64,000 nt of DNA from Halomonas denitrificans (GCF_003056305.1 NZ_PYVX01000009.1:1-64000), one strand, 5' to 3'. Positions 41,056 to 50,584 are shown, numbered from the stretch's first letter. Notes: generated from the sequence alone by a model not told the origin. Made by a program: numbers and translations.

Positions 41056-41144
41056 GATCAGGCCTCAAAGGAGGCGCTGTGAACCCATCCATGGGCGCTA
41101 CCGACGCCATCCATGGCGTAGGACCTCCTTTTCGGCCTGTCCCC
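41056..41144 (-). repeat. Structured intergenic repeat, copy 4
   Basis: This copy reads on the minus strand, with ggggacaggcc at one end and GGCCTGATC at the other. The second stem is perfect (AAAGGAGG 41067-41074 with CCTCCTTT 41124-41131). Hairpin A is ACGCC-ATGGAT-GGCGT and hairpin B CCCAT-GG-ATGGG. It lies 48 bases behind the thrC stop, in the thrC sense. The rest of the 40988-41191 gap has no gene. Confidence 0.82.
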
Positions 41145-41191
41145 GGCGCCCCTCGTTCTACGCCCAAGGCGCCATCTTCTCGACAGCAACC

Positions 41192-42580
41192 TCAGCGACG
41201 ATTCTCGGCCACGAACGCCTGCACGGCGGAGAGCTCCGCGGGCAGCACGGTGTAGCGCTCCTCGCGCTCCAGCAGGTCGTCCATGTGCGGCGGCAGCGGC
41301 ACGCCCGGGAAGCCGGCCTTGACCACCGCCTCGGCGAACTTGGCCGGATGGGCCGTGGCCAGGGTGATCATCGGGGTCGTCGCGTCGGCGCGCGCCCGCT
41401 CGGCCGCCCGGTAGCCGGTGGCGGTGTGCGGGTCGAGGATCTCCTGGGTGCGATGGTGCGCCTCGCGGATCACCTCGAGGATGGTGGCGTCGTCGACGCT
41501 GTGGCTGGCGAAGCTCTCGCGAAGCGTCGCCAGCGGCGCCTCGGCCAGCGCCGTGGGCTCGTGCTGGAAGCGCTCGAGCAGGGCCTTCACCGCGGCCCCG
41601 TCGCGGCCGTAGGCCTCGAACAGCAGCCGCTCGAAGTTGGACGACACCACAATGTCCATGGAGGGTGCCAGAGTGGCCTTGAGTTCCTGCTTGGAGAAGT
41701 CGTTGTCGCAGAGCGTGCGGTGCAGGATGTCGTTGGCGTTGGTGGCGATGACGAACTGCTTCACCGGCAGCCCCATGCGCTTGGCGATGTAGCCGGCGAA
41801 GACGTTGCCGAAGTTCGCCGAGGGCACGCAGAAGCTGACCGCGCGGTGCGGGGCACCCAGCGCCACGGCGGAGGCCACGTAGTAGACCACCTGGGCCATG
41901 ATGCGCGCCCAGTTGATGGAGTTCACCGCGACGAGCCGGGTGCCCTCGAGGAAGCCCTGGTCGGCGAAGCTCGCCTTGACCATCGCCTGGGCGTCATCGA
42001 AGTTGCCCTCGATGGCGACGTTGAAGACGTTGTCGGCCAGCACCGTGGTCATCTGGCGGCGCTGCACCTCCGAGACCCGGTTGTGGGGGTGCAGGATGAA
42101 GATGTCGAGGTTGTCGCAGTGGCGGCAGCCCTCGATGGCGGCGGAGCCGGTGTCGCCGGAGGTGGCGCCCATGATCACCGCGCGCTCGCCGCGCTTCTTC
42201 AGGAAGTGATCGAGGATGCGGCCGAGCAGCTGCAGCGCCACGTCCTTGAAGGCCAGCGTCGGGCCGTGGAACAGCTCGAGCAGGAAGTGGTTGGCGTCGA
42301 GCTGGTTCAGCGGCACCACGGCGTCATGGCTGAAGGTGGCGTAGGCCTCCTTGACGATGCCGCGGAAGGTGTCGTCGTCGATCTCGCCATTGACGTAGGG
42401 CTGCATCACCCGGAAGGCGATCTCGGCGTAGGAGAGCCCGGCCATGGCGGCCAGCTCGTCATGGCCGAGGGTGGGGATCGTCTCGGGGATGTAGAGCCCG
42501 CCGTCGCTGGCCATGCCGGTGAGCACGACCTCCTCGAAGGAGAGCGCGGGCGCCTGCCCGCGGGTGCTGATGTAGCGCAT
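41192..42580 (-). CDS. thrC: Threonine synthase
   Basis: ThrC converts O-phosphohomoserine to threonine with pyridoxal phosphate. The 462-residue protein has the Schiff-base lysine in FHGPTLAFKDVAL (Lys112), GATSGDTGSAAI for phosphate binding, and begins MRYISTRG with SFEEVVLTGMASDGGLYIP, the standard N-terminal module. It is the long form found in proteobacteria. It follows hom by three bases, so the two are cotranscribed. Confidence 0.97.
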   Translation of the reverse strand: MRYISTRGQAPALSFEEVVLTGMASDGGLYIPETIPTLGHDELAAMAGLSYAEIAFRVMQPYVNGEIDDDTFRGIVKEAYATFSHDAVVPLNQLDANHFLLELFHGPTLAFKDVALQLLGRILDHFLKKRGERAVIMGATSGDTGSAAIEGCRHCDNLDIFILHPHNRVSEVQRRQMTTVLADNVFNVAIEGNFDDAQAMVKASFADQGFLEGTRLVAVNSINWARIMAQVVYYVASAVALGAPHRAVSFCVPSANFGNVFAGYIAKRMGLPVKQFVIATNANDILHRTLCDNDFSKQELKATLAPSMDIVVSSNFERLLFEAYGRDGAAVKALLERFQHEPTALAEAPLATLRESFASHSVDDATILEVIREAHHRTQEILDPHTATGYRAAERARADATTPMITLATAHPAKFAEAVVKAGFPGVPLPPHMDDLLEREERYTVLPAELSAVQAFVAENRR

Positions 42581-42583
42581 GCC

Positions 42584-43900
42584 TTACTCCTGCTCGTCCA
42601 GCGACTCGACGCGGATCCGCGTCACCGGGCCGGCGATGTCGGCCAGCGATTCGATCAGCCGGATGGCCTCGTTCATCTGCTTCTCGCGGGTGCGGTGGGT
42701 CAGCAGGATGATCGGCACCAGCTCGCCCTCGGTGGCCTCCTTCTGGATCAGCGCCTCGATGGAGATGCCCTGCTCGGAGAGGATGGTCGCCACCCGGGCC
42801 AGCACGCCGGGGCGGTCCACCGCCAGCAGCCGCAGGTAGTAGGCGGTGGTGATGTCCTCCATGGGCATGATCGGAAGCTGGCTGACGTCCTCGTCGATGC
42901 CGCTGAAGGCCAGGTAGGGCACGCGGTAGTGGTGGTCGGTGGCAATGTCGCGGGCCACGTCCAGCAGGTCGGCGACCACCGCGGAGGCGGTGGGCTCGGC
43001 GCCGGCACCGGCGCCGTAGTAGAGGGTCGGGCCCACGGCGTCGCCCATCACGGCGATGGCGTTCTTGACGCCGTGCACGTTGGCCAGCAGCCGCTCCTTG
43101 GGGATCAGGGTCGGGTGCACGCGCAGCTCGAGGCCGGCCTCGGTGCGCTTGGAGAGCCCCAGGTGCTTGATGACGTAGCCCAGGTTGTCGGCCTGCTCCA
43201 CATCCTCGGCGGTGATCCGCGAGATGCCCTCGGTGTAGGCCTTCTCGAACTGCAGTGGCACGCCGTAGGCGATGGAGGCGAGGATGGTCAGCTTGTGGGC
43301 GGCGTCGATGCCCTCGACGTCGAAGGTCGGGTCGGACTCCGCATAGCCCAGCGCCTGGGCCTCGGCCAGCACGTCCTCGAAGGCGCGGCCCTCGTCGCGC
43401 ATGTGGGTGAGGATGTAGTTGCCGGTGCCGTTGATGATGCCGGCGACCCACTCGATGCGGTTGGCGCCGAGGCCCTCGCGCAGCGACTTGATCACCGGGA
43501 TGCCGCCGGCCACGGCGGCCTCGAAGGCGACGATCACGCCCTTCTCGTGGGCGGCCTTGAAGATCTCGTTGCCATGCACCGCGATCAGCGCCTTGTTGGC
43601 GGTGACCACGTGCTTGCCGTGCTCGATGGCGGTCAGGACCAGTTCGCGGGCCACGTCGTAGCCGCCGATCAGCTCGACCAGCACGTCGATGTCGGGGTTG
43701 GTGGCCACCTCGAAGACGTCGGAGGTGGTGCGGATGCCGGTGGTGTCACACTCGGGATTGAGGCTGCGGAAGGCGACCTGCTCGATGACGATCGGACGCC
43801 CCGCCCGCCGGGCGATGTCGTCGGCATTGCGTGTCAGCACGTTGAAGGTTCCGCCACCGACGGTCCCCAGGCCACAGATTCCCACTCTCACCGGTTTCAA
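42584..43900 (-). CDS. hom: Homoserine dehydrogenase
   Basis: Hom reduces aspartate semialdehyde to homoserine. The 438-residue protein has the NAD(P)-binding GICGLGTVGGGTFNVL, TANKALIAVHG, the catalytic region GIINGTGNYIL and DPTFDVEGIDAAHKL, and a C-terminal ACT domain (about 350-430) with DRPGVLARVATILSEQGISIE, which suggests threonine feedback. The start is TTG at 43900 with AGGGGAAAGACA upstream; MKPVRVGICG is the family N-terminus and no ATG fits. The thrC-hom-dsbC-xerD order is the Pseudomonas one. Confidence 0.96.
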   Translation of the reverse strand: MKPVRVGICGLGTVGGGTFNVLTRNADDIARRAGRPIVIEQVAFRSLNPECDTTGIRTTSDVFEVATNPDIDVLVELIGGYDVARELVLTAIEHGKHVVTANKALIAVHGNEIFKAAHEKGVIVAFEAAVAGGIPVIKSLREGLGANRIEWVAGIINGTGNYILTHMRDEGRAFEDVLAEAQALGYAESDPTFDVEGIDAAHKLTILASIAYGVPLQFEKAYTEGISRITAEDVEQADNLGYVIKHLGLSKRTEAGLELRVHPTLIPKERLLANVHGVKNAIAVMGDAVGPTLYYGAGAGAEPTASAVVADLLDVARDIATDHHYRVPYLAFSGIDEDVSQLPIMPMEDITTAYYLRLLAVDRPGVLARVATILSEQGISIEALIQKEATEGELVPIILLTHRTREKQMNEAIRLIESLADIAGPVTRIRVESLDEQE

Positions 43901-43937
43901 TGTCTTTCCCCTTGTTCTGGCGTGTGTCTCAGCGTGT

Positions 43938-43976
43938 AGGGGGCCCGTGCGGGCCCCTCGTGCCGACGCTCGTCGG
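43938..43976 (-). terminator. Two tandem hairpins between dsbC and hom
   Basis: GGGGCCC-GTGC-GGGCCCC (about 43939-43957) and GCCGACG-CT-CGTCGGC (43962-43977) stand side by side in the 93-base gap. Neither has a T-run on the minus strand, so they are possible attenuating or mRNA-end structures rather than a clear terminator. Confidence 0.45.
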
Positions 43977-43993
43977 CGTCGGTCATTCCTCGA

Positions 43994-44737
43994 TCATCCT
44001 TCGCTCAGGCCGAGCATGGCGGCCAGCCGCTCCGCCGGCACATAGCCGGGCACCAGGCGGCCGTCGGGCAGCACGATCGCCGGCGTGCCCTGCACGCCGA
44101 GCTGCATGCCCAGATGATACTGTTCCTCGACCGGATTGTCGCAGTCCGCGGCGCCCGTCAGCGCTTCTTCGCGCTTGGCCGCCGACATCGCCTCGGTCGG
44201 GTTGTCGGCGCACCACACCTGCTGCAGCTGGCGCCCGCCCGGCGAGCCCAGGCCGCTGCGCGGGAAGGCCAGGTAGTGCACCTCGATGCCCATCTCGTTG
44301 AGCCGCGGCACCTCCTCGTGGAGCTGGCGGCAGTAGGGGCAGGTGGTGTCGGTGAAGACCACGAGCTCGGCACGGCTCTCGCCGGTGCCGCGGTAGATCA
44401 CCCGCTCGCTCTCCGGCACCGCGGCGAGCCGCGCGCTGCGCTCGGCGTTGCGGCCCTGCTCGGTGAGGTTGACCAGACCGTGCTCGGCGTTCTCGTAGAG
44501 GTCGCCGACCAGGAAGTGGCTGCCCTCGGCGTTGCTGTAGAAGGTCTCGCCGCTCTCCAGCGTGACCTCATAGAAGCCTTCCAGCGGCGTCTCGCGAACG
44601 CGCTCCACCGGCATGGACTGGCCGTTGACCGTCAGGGTCTCGGCCAGCTGCCGGGCCGGATCGGCCTGGGCGACGGGCAGCAGGGCCAGGGACGCCGCCA
44701 GCAGCCCCCCGCCGACGGTAAGGGTCGATAATCTCAT
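43994..44737 (-). CDS. dsbC: Thiol:disulfide interchange protein DsbC
   Basis: DsbC isomerises wrong disulfides in the periplasm. The 247-residue precursor has a signal peptide ending near AQA (about residue 25), an N-terminal dimerisation domain and a thioredoxin-like domain with TTCPYC (Cys133, 136). Two further cysteines (WCADNP and DCDNP, about 174 and 195) form the structural disulfide of the family. GVQGTPAIVLPDGRLVPGY contains the cis-proline. It follows xerD by three bases. Confidence 0.95.
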   Translation of the reverse strand: MRLSTLTVGGGLLAASLALLPVAQADPARQLAETLTVNGQSMPVERVRETPLEGFYEVTLESGETFYSNAEGSHFLVGDLYENAEHGLVNLTEQGRNAERSARLAAVPESERVIYRGTGESRAELVVFTDTTCPYCRQLHEEVPRLNEMGIEVHYLAFPRSGLGSPGGRQLQQVWCADNPTEAMSAAKREEALTGAADCDNPVEEQYHLGMQLGVQGTPAIVLPDGRLVPGYVPAERLAAMLGLSEG

Positions 44738-44740
44738 GGT

Positions 44741-45643
44741 TCAGCCTCGAGGATGATGGTGGGCATGCAGGTCTTCGAGTCGCACCTGCGCCACATGGGT
44801 ATAGATCTGCGTGGTCGAGAGATCGCTGTGACCGAGCAGCAGCTGTACGACACGCAGATTGGCCCCATGATTCAACAGGTGGGTGGCGAAGGCGTGGCGC
44901 AGGGTGTGCGGCGACAGCGGTCGGTCGATCCCGGCGACCCGCGCATGGGCCTTGATGCGGTACCAGAAGGCCTGGCGGGTCAGGCAGCGGTCGTCACGCC
45001 CGGGAAACAGCGCCGGCCGGGTGATGTCGGCCATCAGCGCGCCGCGGGCGGCGCGCAGGTAGCGCTCGAGCCAGCTCACGGCCTCCTCGCCCAGCGGCAC
45101 CAGGCGATCCTTGTCGCCCTTGCCGCGCACCCGGACCACGCCCTGGCGCAGGTTGACCGCGTCGGTGGTCAGCCCCACGAGCTCGGTGACCCGCAGGCCC
45201 GCGCCGTAGAGCACCTCCAGCATGGCCCGGTCGCGCACGCCGAGATCGGTGGCTAGGTCCGGCGCCGCAAGCAGGCGCTCCACCTCGTCCTCCTCCAGGG
45301 TGTCGGGGAGCGACGGCCGCACCCGGGGCAGGCGCACGTCGACCAGCGGGTCGTGATCGATCAGCCCCTCGCCCAGAGCCCAGCGGTAGAAGCGCCGCAG
45401 GCTGGAGAGCAGCCGGGCGTTGCTGCGCAGGCTGTAGCCCGCCTCGCGCCGCGCGTCGAGCCAGGCCGGCAGCGCCTCGCCGCTCGGCGACAGCAGCGCC
45501 TCGCCGGCCTCGGCCAGGCGGGCCTGCCAGCGGGTCAGGTCATGACGGTAGGCGCTCAGCGTGTTGTCGCTGGCGCCCTGCTCCAGCCACAGGCCGTCGA
45601 GGAAGGCGTCGATCAGCGCTGCGACCTGCGTGGTGCTTCCCAT
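44741..45643 (-). CDS. xerD: Site-specific tyrosine recombinase XerD
   Basis: XerD with XerC resolves chromosome dimers at dif. The 300-residue protein has all catalytic residues: Arg151 (GAGLRVTEL), Lys175 (RGKGDKDR), His246 and Arg249 (SPHTLRHAFATHLL), His272 (LLGHSDLSTTQ) and Tyr281. Gene context (xerD-dsbC-hom-thrC) and the SAYRHDL N-terminal core point to XerD rather than XerC. No dif-like site was noticed in the window, as expected. Confidence 0.95.
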   Translation of the reverse strand: MGSTTQVAALIDAFLDGLWLEQGASDNTLSAYRHDLTRWQARLAEAGEALLSPSGEALPAWLDARREAGYSLRSNARLLSSLRRFYRWALGEGLIDHDPLVDVRLPRVRPSLPDTLEEDEVERLLAAPDLATDLGVRDRAMLEVLYGAGLRVTELVGLTTDAVNLRQGVVRVRGKGDKDRLVPLGEEAVSWLERYLRAARGALMADITRPALFPGRDDRCLTRQAFWYRIKAHARVAGIDRPLSPHTLRHAFATHLLNHGANLRVVQLLLGHSDLSTTQIYTHVAQVRLEDLHAHHHPRG

Positions 45644-45670
45644 AGGACTCCCGAGCGGGCCCAGTCAGAA

Positions 45671-45707
45671 CGAAACCCCGCCCCGCGGCAGCGGTGACGG
45701 GGTTTCG
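45671..45707 (-). terminator. Rho-independent terminator of the rpsP-rplS operon
   Basis: CGAAACCCCG (45671-45680) and CGGGGTTTCG (45698-45707) form a 10-bp stem, with CCGC/GCGG pairing inside the loop. On the minus strand it is followed by TTCTGACTGG. It lies about 55 bases behind the rplS stop and upstream of xerD. Confidence 0.82.
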
Positions 45708-45762
45708 ACAGCGGAGACGGGGCCTGGGGCCCCGACGCCACACGCGGGCAGAGGCGGTCGCC

Positions 45763-46119
45763 TCAGGCCAGCTTTTCCTTGATGCGGGCAGACTTGCCGC
45801 TGCGCTCACGGAGGTAGTACAGCTTGGCCTGGCGCACGTCACCACGACGCTTGACCTCGATGGAGTCGACCAGCGGGCTGTAGGTCTGGAAGGTACGCTC
45901 GACGCCGACGCCGTGGGAGATCTTGCGCACGGTGAAGGCGGAGTTCAGGCCGCGGTTACGCTTGCCGATGACCACGCCTTCGAAGGCCTGGAGACGCTCG
46001 CGGGTGCCTTCCTTGACCTTGACCTGGACGATCACGGTGTCGCCGGGGGCGAAGGCCGGGACTTCCTTGCTCATCTGCTCGGTCTCGAGCGCCTGGATCA
46101 CCTTGTTCTTGCTACTCAT
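45763..46119 (-). CDS. rplS: 50S ribosomal protein L19
   Basis: L19 sits at the subunit interface. The 118-residue protein contains [20 protein letters not shown] and [20 protein letters not shown], the family signatures. GAGGAGTTATTGTC precedes the ATG. It is the last gene of rpsP-rimM-trmD-rplS, as in E. coli. The 167-base gap to trmD has small inverted repeats but no gene or strong terminator. Confidence 0.98.
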   Translation of the reverse strand: MSSKNKVIQALETEQMSKEVPAFAPGDTVIVQVKVKEGTRERLQAFEGVVIGKRNRGLNSAFTVRKISHGVGVERTFQTYSPLVDSIEVKRRGDVRQAKLYYLRERSGKSARIKEKLA

Positions 46120-46286
46120 GACAATAACTCCTCAATAAACTTCGTGACGCGCCGGATGCGGTTCGTCGCCGGCGTGTCGTGATCCCGGCGCCCGAGACGG
46201 GCTCGAGAGCGCGGGAATGCTGTTGGTGACACAGGTCCGCCGTCCTCGGACGCGTCCTGCACCTCCGCCCTGATCCCTCGCCCGGC

Positions 46287-47090
46287 CTACTGCTCGGCCT
46301 GTCGAGTGGACAGCGCGTAGTCCTCGATGAACTCCTCGAGCAGCACACGCTGCTCGTCGCTCAACGTCCTGCCTTCCAGCAGGTCGGGCCGCCTGAGCCA
46401 GGTCCGCCCCAGGGACTGCTTCAGCCGCCAGCGCCGGATGGCGCCATGGTGGCCGCTGAGCAGGACCTCCGGCACTCGACGCCCGTCGACGTCCTCGGGG
46501 CGGGTGTAGTGCGGGCAGTCCAGCAGCCCGTCGTTGAAGGAGTCCTCGACCGCGGAATCCTGATGGCCCAGCACCCCGGGCACCAGCCTTGCCGCGGCAT
46601 CGATCAGCACCATGGCCGGCAGCTCGCCGCCGCTGAGCACATAGTCGCCGATCGACCACTCCTCATCGATGTCGGCTTCCACCACCCGCTCATCGATGCC
46701 TTCGTAGCGCCCGGCCACCACCACCAGGGGTGGGCCCGAGGCCAGTTCCTGCACACCCCGCTGATCCAGCCGACGTCCCTGGGGGGAGAGGTAGATCACC
46801 TTGGCGCGCTGGCCGGTGGCGGCCTCGGCGCGCTCCCGGGAGGCGTGGATGGCCGAACGCAGGGTGTCGACCTTCATCAGCATGCCGGGGCCGCCGCCGT
46901 AGGGGCGGTCGTCCACGGTGCGATGCCGGTCGGTGGCGTAGTCCCGGGGATTCCAGAACTCGAGCGCGATGCGCCCCTTCTCCACCGCCCTACCCGTGAC
47001 GCCGTGCCGAGTGATCGCCTCGAACATCTCGGGGAACAGCGACACCACGCCGATCCACATGGCCGGCGCCGGAACCGCGTCGGAACTCAA
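46287..47090 (-). CDS. trmD: tRNA (guanine-37-N1) methyltransferase
   Basis: TrmD makes m1G37 in tRNAs and prevents frameshifting. The protein of up to 267 residues has the SPOUT trefoil-knot motifs [23 protein letters not shown] and [14 protein letters not shown]. The ORF begins with TTG at 47090, overlapping the rimM stop by four bases; an ATG at 47060 gives [13 protein letters not shown], the exact E. coli-style N-terminus. Neither has a clear ribosome binding site, so the start is open between these two. Confidence 0.96.
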   Translation of the reverse strand: MSSDAVPAPAMWIGVVSLFPEMFEAITRHGVTGRAVEKGRIALEFWNPRDYATDRHRTVDDRPYGGGPGMLMKVDTLRSAIHASRERAEAATGQRAKVIYLSPQGRRLDQRGVQELASGPPLVVVAGRYEGIDERVVEADIDEEWSIGDYVLSGGELPAMVLIDAAARLVPGVLGHQDSAVEDSFNDGLLDCPHYTRPEDVDGRRVPEVLLSGHHGAIRRWRLKQSLGRTWLRRPDLLEGRTLSDEQRVLLEEFIEDYALSTRQAEQ

Positions 47091-47635
47091 AATTCCGGGT
47101 CCCAGTCGACGGTCATCACGCCCGCCTCGAGGTCGACCTCCAGCACGACGTCGCCGGGCAGGAAGGGCAGCAGGCGCTCGCGCGCCTCGATGCGCTCGTC
47201 GGCGGCTCCCTTCACGACCATGACGTCGTTGGCGCCGGTCTCGAAGAGGTGATCTATGCGCCCCAGCGCGACGCCCTCGCGGGTCACCACGGCCAGTCCC
47301 TCGAGCTGATACCAGTAGTAGTCATCGGTATCGAGCTCGGGCAGCTCGGCCTTGGGCAGCAGGATCTCGGCACCCGCCATGGCCTCGGCCGCCTCGCGGC
47401 TGTCGACGCCCTCGAGCCTCGCCACCAGGCCCTTGCCCTGGCGACGCCCCTGCAGCAGGCGCGCGCGCGTCAGACGGCTGCCCTGGCGCAGCACCCAGGC
47501 CTCGTAGTCGAGGATGCCGTCCATGGGACTGGTGTACGAATACACCTTCAGCCAGCCCTTGACGCCGTAGGGGCTGGTCAACTTGCCCAGCACCACGTGA
47601 TCGTCGGCCGGCTGCGCTTGCGCGTGTTCGCTCAT
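47087..47635 (-). CDS. rimM: 16S rRNA processing protein RimM
   Basis: RimM binds S19 and helps 30S maturation. The 182-residue protein has the N-terminal domain with [20 protein letters not shown] and a C-terminal PRC-barrel with [22 protein letters not shown], then TGANDVMVV. The start at MSEHAQAQ follows AGGGGTCGTCG. A longer upstream frame overlaps rpsP and is not credible. It is 37 bases after rpsP and overlaps trmD. Confidence 0.97.
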   Translation of the reverse strand: MSEHAQAQPADDHVVLGKLTSPYGVKGWLKVYSYTSPMDGILDYEAWVLRQGSRLTRARLLQGRRQGKGLVARLEGVDSREAAEAMAGAEILLPKAELPELDTDDYYWYQLEGLAVVTREGVALGRIDHLFETGANDVMVVKGAADERIEARERLLPFLPGDVVLEVDLEAGVMTVDWDPEF

Positions 47636-47672
47636 CGACGACCCCTGGACCGTTGCAGCCACCGCATCAGGC

Positions 47673-47921
47673 TCAGGCCTGCTTGCGGGCTTCCTTGACC
47701 AGCTCGGCGACGCGGTCGGAGAGCTGGGCACCCTGGCTCTGCCAGTGGGTGATGCGCTCCAGGTCGACGCGCAGGCGCTCTTCCTGACCACGGGCGACGG
47801 GGTTGAAGAAACCCAGACGCTCGATGAAGCGACCGTCACGGGACTTGCGAGAATCGGTCACGGTGAGGTGGTAGAAGGGACGCTTCTTGGCGCCACCACG
47901 TGCCAGACGAATGGTAACCAT
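47673..47921 (-). CDS. rpsP: 30S ribosomal protein S16
   Basis: This 82-residue protein begins [19 protein letters not shown] and is S16 throughout ([18 protein letters not shown]). AAGGATAATCAACGC precedes the ATG. It is the first gene of the rpsP-rimM-trmD-rplS operon. A good promoter and a structured leader lie upstream. Confidence 0.98.
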   Translation of the reverse strand: MVTIRLARGGAKKRPFYHLTVTDSRKSRDGRFIERLGFFNPVARGQEERLRVDLERITHWQSQGAQLSDRVAELVKEARKQA

Positions 47922-48002
47922 GCGTTGATTATCCTTCGGTTGAAGTTACGGATATTTCGGCCGAGGTGCCGTTGCCCGGCTGGCCTCGACGATCTGCTCC
48001 GG

Positions 48003-48026
48003 GAAGCGGGCCGACGGCCCGGCTTC
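48003..48026 (-). promoter_or_regulatory. Leader hairpin upstream of rpsP
   Basis: GAAGC-GGGCC and GGCCC-GCTTC pair with a 3-base loop and one bulged base in the roughly 160-base leader between the rpsP promoter and start. It could be a translational control structure for S16 or simply an mRNA-stability hairpin. Confidence 0.4.
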
Positions 48027-48085
48027 GGGTCATTCGGTCACGACGATGACCGCGCCGTTCGCGGTCCTGCCTGTGAAGACGCGAC

Positions 48086-48114
48086 ATTCTACGGAAAAGC
48101 GCTCGACTTGGAAA
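48086..48114 (-). promoter_or_regulatory. Promoter of rpsP-rimM-trmD-rplS
   Basis: On the minus strand TTTCCA (48109-48114) and TAGAAT (48086-48091) are separated by 17 bases, a good sigma-70 promoter between ffh and rpsP. Confidence 0.65.
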
Positions 48115-48148
48115 CCTTTTTGCGCTCGGCGCCGCGCCATGCGCCGGC

Positions 48149-49558
48149 TCAGCGCCAAGGCAGCCCGCCGGGACCACCCATGCCGCCCATGCCGCCGGGC
48201 CCGCCCGGACCGCCGCCGCCCATCATGCCGGACATGCCGCGCATCATCTTCTGCATGCCGCCCTTCTGGCCCGCCTTCTTCATCATCTTCTGCATCTGCT
48301 TGTGCTGCTTGAGCAGACGATTGAGGTCGGGCACCTGCAGGCCGGCACCGGCGGCGATGCGGCGCTTGCGCGAGCCGTTGATGATCTCGGGCTTGCGACG
48401 CTCCTGGGGGGTCATCGAGTTGATCAGCGCCTCGAGCTTGCCCATCTCCTTCTCCGGCCCCGGGCCCTGGGCCATCTCGGCCATCTGCCCCATGCCCGGC
48501 AGCTTGCCCATCAGGCCGCCCATGCCACCCATCTTCTTGAGCTGCTGGAGCTGGTCGCGGAAGTCCTCGAGGTCGAACCCCTGGCCCTTCTTGACCTTCT
48601 TGGCGAGCTGGTCGGCCTTCTTCTTGTCGACGGTGCGCTCGGCCTCCTCGATCAGCGAGAGCACATCGCCCATGCCGAGGATGCGCGAGGCCACCCGGTC
48701 CGGGTGGAAGGGCTCGAGGGCGTCGACCTTCTCGCCCACACCCATGAACTTGATCGGCTTGCCGGTGACGTGGCGCACCGAGAGCGCCGCGCCGCCGCGG
48801 GCGTCGCCGTCGGCCTTGGTGAGGATCACCCCGGTCAGCGGCAGCGCCTCGTGGAAGGCCTTGGCGGTGTTGGCGGCGTCCTGGCCGGTCATGGCATCGA
48901 CCACGAACAGCGTCTCGTCCGGCGAGACGGCATTCTCGAGGGCCTGGATCTCGGCCATCATCGCCTCGTCGACGGCCAGGCGACCGGCGGTATCGACCAG
49001 CACCACGTCGTGGAACTGGATCTTGGCGTGCTTGATCGCCGCCTCGGCGATGGCCACCGGCTGCTGGTCGCTGCGCGACGGGAAGAAGTCGACCTCGACC
49101 TCCCGGGCCAGGGTCTCGAGCTGGTCGATGGCCGCCGGGCGATAGACGTCGGCGGAGACCACCAGCACCTTCTTCTTCTCGCGCTCGCGCAGGTAGCGCG
49201 CCAGCTTGGCCACCGAGGTGGTCTTGCCCGCGCCCTGCAGGCCGGCCATCAGCACCACCGCCGGCGAGCCCTTGAGGACCAGGCCCTCGTTGGCCTCGCC
49301 CATGATCGCCTCGAGCTCCTGCTGGACGATCTTGACGAACTGCTGCCCCGGGGAGAGGCTCTGGGAGACCTCCTGCCCCACGGCACGCTCGCGCACCCGG
49401 TCGATGAAGGCCTTGACCACCGGCAGCGCGACGTCCGCCTCGAGCAGGGCTCGGCGCACCTCGCGCAGGGTGTCCTTGACGTTGTCCTCGGTCAGGCGGG
49501 CCTGACCCTTGATGGACTTGAGCGTCTGGGACAGACGCTCGCTGAGATTCTGGAACAT
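48149..49558 (-). CDS. ffh: Signal recognition particle protein Ffh
   Basis: Ffh binds signal peptides and 4.5S RNA and docks on FtsY. The 469-residue protein has an N domain, the G domain with GLQGAGKTTSVAKL, DTAGRL and TKADGDARGG, and a methionine-rich M domain (about 300-440). The C-terminus ends in a glycine-, proline- and methionine-rich tail (GGMGGMGGPGGLPWR), somewhat longer than in E. coli. ffh and rpsP are neighbours in many gammaproteobacteria. Confidence 0.97.
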   Translation of the reverse strand: MFQNLSERLSQTLKSIKGQARLTEDNVKDTLREVRRALLEADVALPVVKAFIDRVRERAVGQEVSQSLSPGQQFVKIVQQELEAIMGEANEGLVLKGSPAVVLMAGLQGAGKTTSVAKLARYLREREKKKVLVVSADVYRPAAIDQLETLAREVEVDFFPSRSDQQPVAIAEAAIKHAKIQFHDVVLVDTAGRLAVDEAMMAEIQALENAVSPDETLFVVDAMTGQDAANTAKAFHEALPLTGVILTKADGDARGGAALSVRHVTGKPIKFMGVGEKVDALEPFHPDRVASRILGMGDVLSLIEEAERTVDKKKADQLAKKVKKGQGFDLEDFRDQLQQLKKMGGMGGLMGKLPGMGQMAEMAQGPGPEKEMGKLEALINSMTPQERRKPEIINGSRKRRIAAGAGLQVPDLNRLLKQHKQMQKMMKKAGQKGGMQKMMRGMSGMMGGGGPGGPGGMGGMGGPGGLPWR

Positions 49559-49629
49559 GGGGCCTCTCCAATCACGATGGCCGGGGAAACCGCTCCGGCA
49601 CCGGCCGGGGCTCCCTTCAATGGTCGAAA

Positions 49630-49658
49630 ATTATACGCGCCCTGGCCGGCAGTCTCCA
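49630..49658 (-). promoter_or_regulatory. Promoter of ffh
   Basis: On the minus strand TGGAGA (49653-49658) and a perfect TATAAT (49630-49635) are 17 bases apart, about 70 bases before the ffh start. The divergent ccsA-like gene has only a weak -10 candidate (TATAGT, 49724-49729). Confidence 0.6.
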
Positions 49659-49783
49659 TGCATGACCATGATTCGCTGCCGCCAGGAGGCCCCGCCGTGC
49701 TGTGCGCCGCCCCGGGGATTCGGTATAGTAGCGGCACCATTTCATAAGCTCAGGCGCTGGCGAAGGCGCACGGACAGCGATCG

Positions 49784-50584
49784 ATGCAGCCGCTATCACT
49801 TGCCGTCATGGCCTTCCTCTTCTACGTGGGGGCCGCCTCCTGGCAGGGCCTCGCCCTGGCCCGGCGCGTTCCGCCGCGCGACATGCTGGTGCGCGCCCTG
49901 GCCCTGTTCGGCCTGCTCTGCCACCTCCCACTGGCCGCCACCCTGCTGGCCCGGGGCGACTCCCTGCTGCCCGGCCTCTCCACCAGCGCGGTGCTGGTCG
50001 GCGCGCTGGCCGTGCTGCTGCTGCTGCTGGTCAGCCTCTTCAAGCCGGTGCTCAACATCGCCACCGGGCTGCTGCCGCTGGCCGGCCTGAGCCTGCTGCT
50101 GGCGGTGGGACTGCCGAGCCCCGAGCGGGCCAGCGGCATGACCCCGGGCATCGCCCTGCACGCCCTGAGCAGCGCCCTGGCCTTCGCCCTGCTGGCGATC
50201 GCCGCCGTCCAGGCGGTGCTGCTGGGCATTCAGAACCAGGCGCTGCGCCATCACCACATCCGCGGCGTCGTCCAGTCGCTGCCGCCGCTGACCACCATGG
50301 AGCGGATCCTCTTCGAGCTGATCTGGGCCGGCATGCTCATGCTGACCCTGTCGATCGTCAGCGGCTTCCTGTTCGTCGACAACATGTTCGCCCAGCACCT
50401 GGCCCACAAGTCGATCCTGTCGCTGGCCGCCTGGGTGATCTTCGCCACCCTGCTGTTCAGCCACCACCGTCTGGGCTGGCGCGGCATGCGCGCGGTGCGC
50501 TGGACCCTTGGCGGCTGCCTGGTGCTGCTGCTGGCCTACTTCGGCAGCAAGTTCGTGCTGGAGATCGTCCTCGACCGCGGCTGA
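49784..50584 (+). CDS. CcsA/YpjD-family inner membrane protein (cytochrome c assembly-like)
   Basis: This 266-residue protein has about eight membrane segments and belongs to the CcsA/CcmC/YpjD superfamily of haem-handling proteins. Conserved histidines lie in GIALHALSSALAF and FAQHLAHKSILSLAAW, where haem-binding residues occur in related proteins. A tryptophan-rich WWD loop, as in true CcsA, is not evident, so a general YpjD label is safer. The same type of gene stands next to ffh in Pseudomonas. It is followed 75 bases on by the corB-like gene. Confidence 0.8.
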   Translation: MQPLSLAVMAFLFYVGAASWQGLALARRVPPRDMLVRALALFGLLCHLPLAATLLARGDSLLPGLSTSAVLVGALAVLLLLLVSLFKPVLNIATGLLPLAGLSLLLAVGLPSPERASGMTPGIALHALSSALAFALLAIAAVQAVLLGIQNQALRHHHIRGVVQSLPPLTTMERILFELIWAGMLMLTLSIVSGFLFVDNMFAQHLAHKSILSLAAWVIFATLLFSHHRLGWRGMRAVRWTLGGCLVLLLAYFGSKFVLEIVLDRG

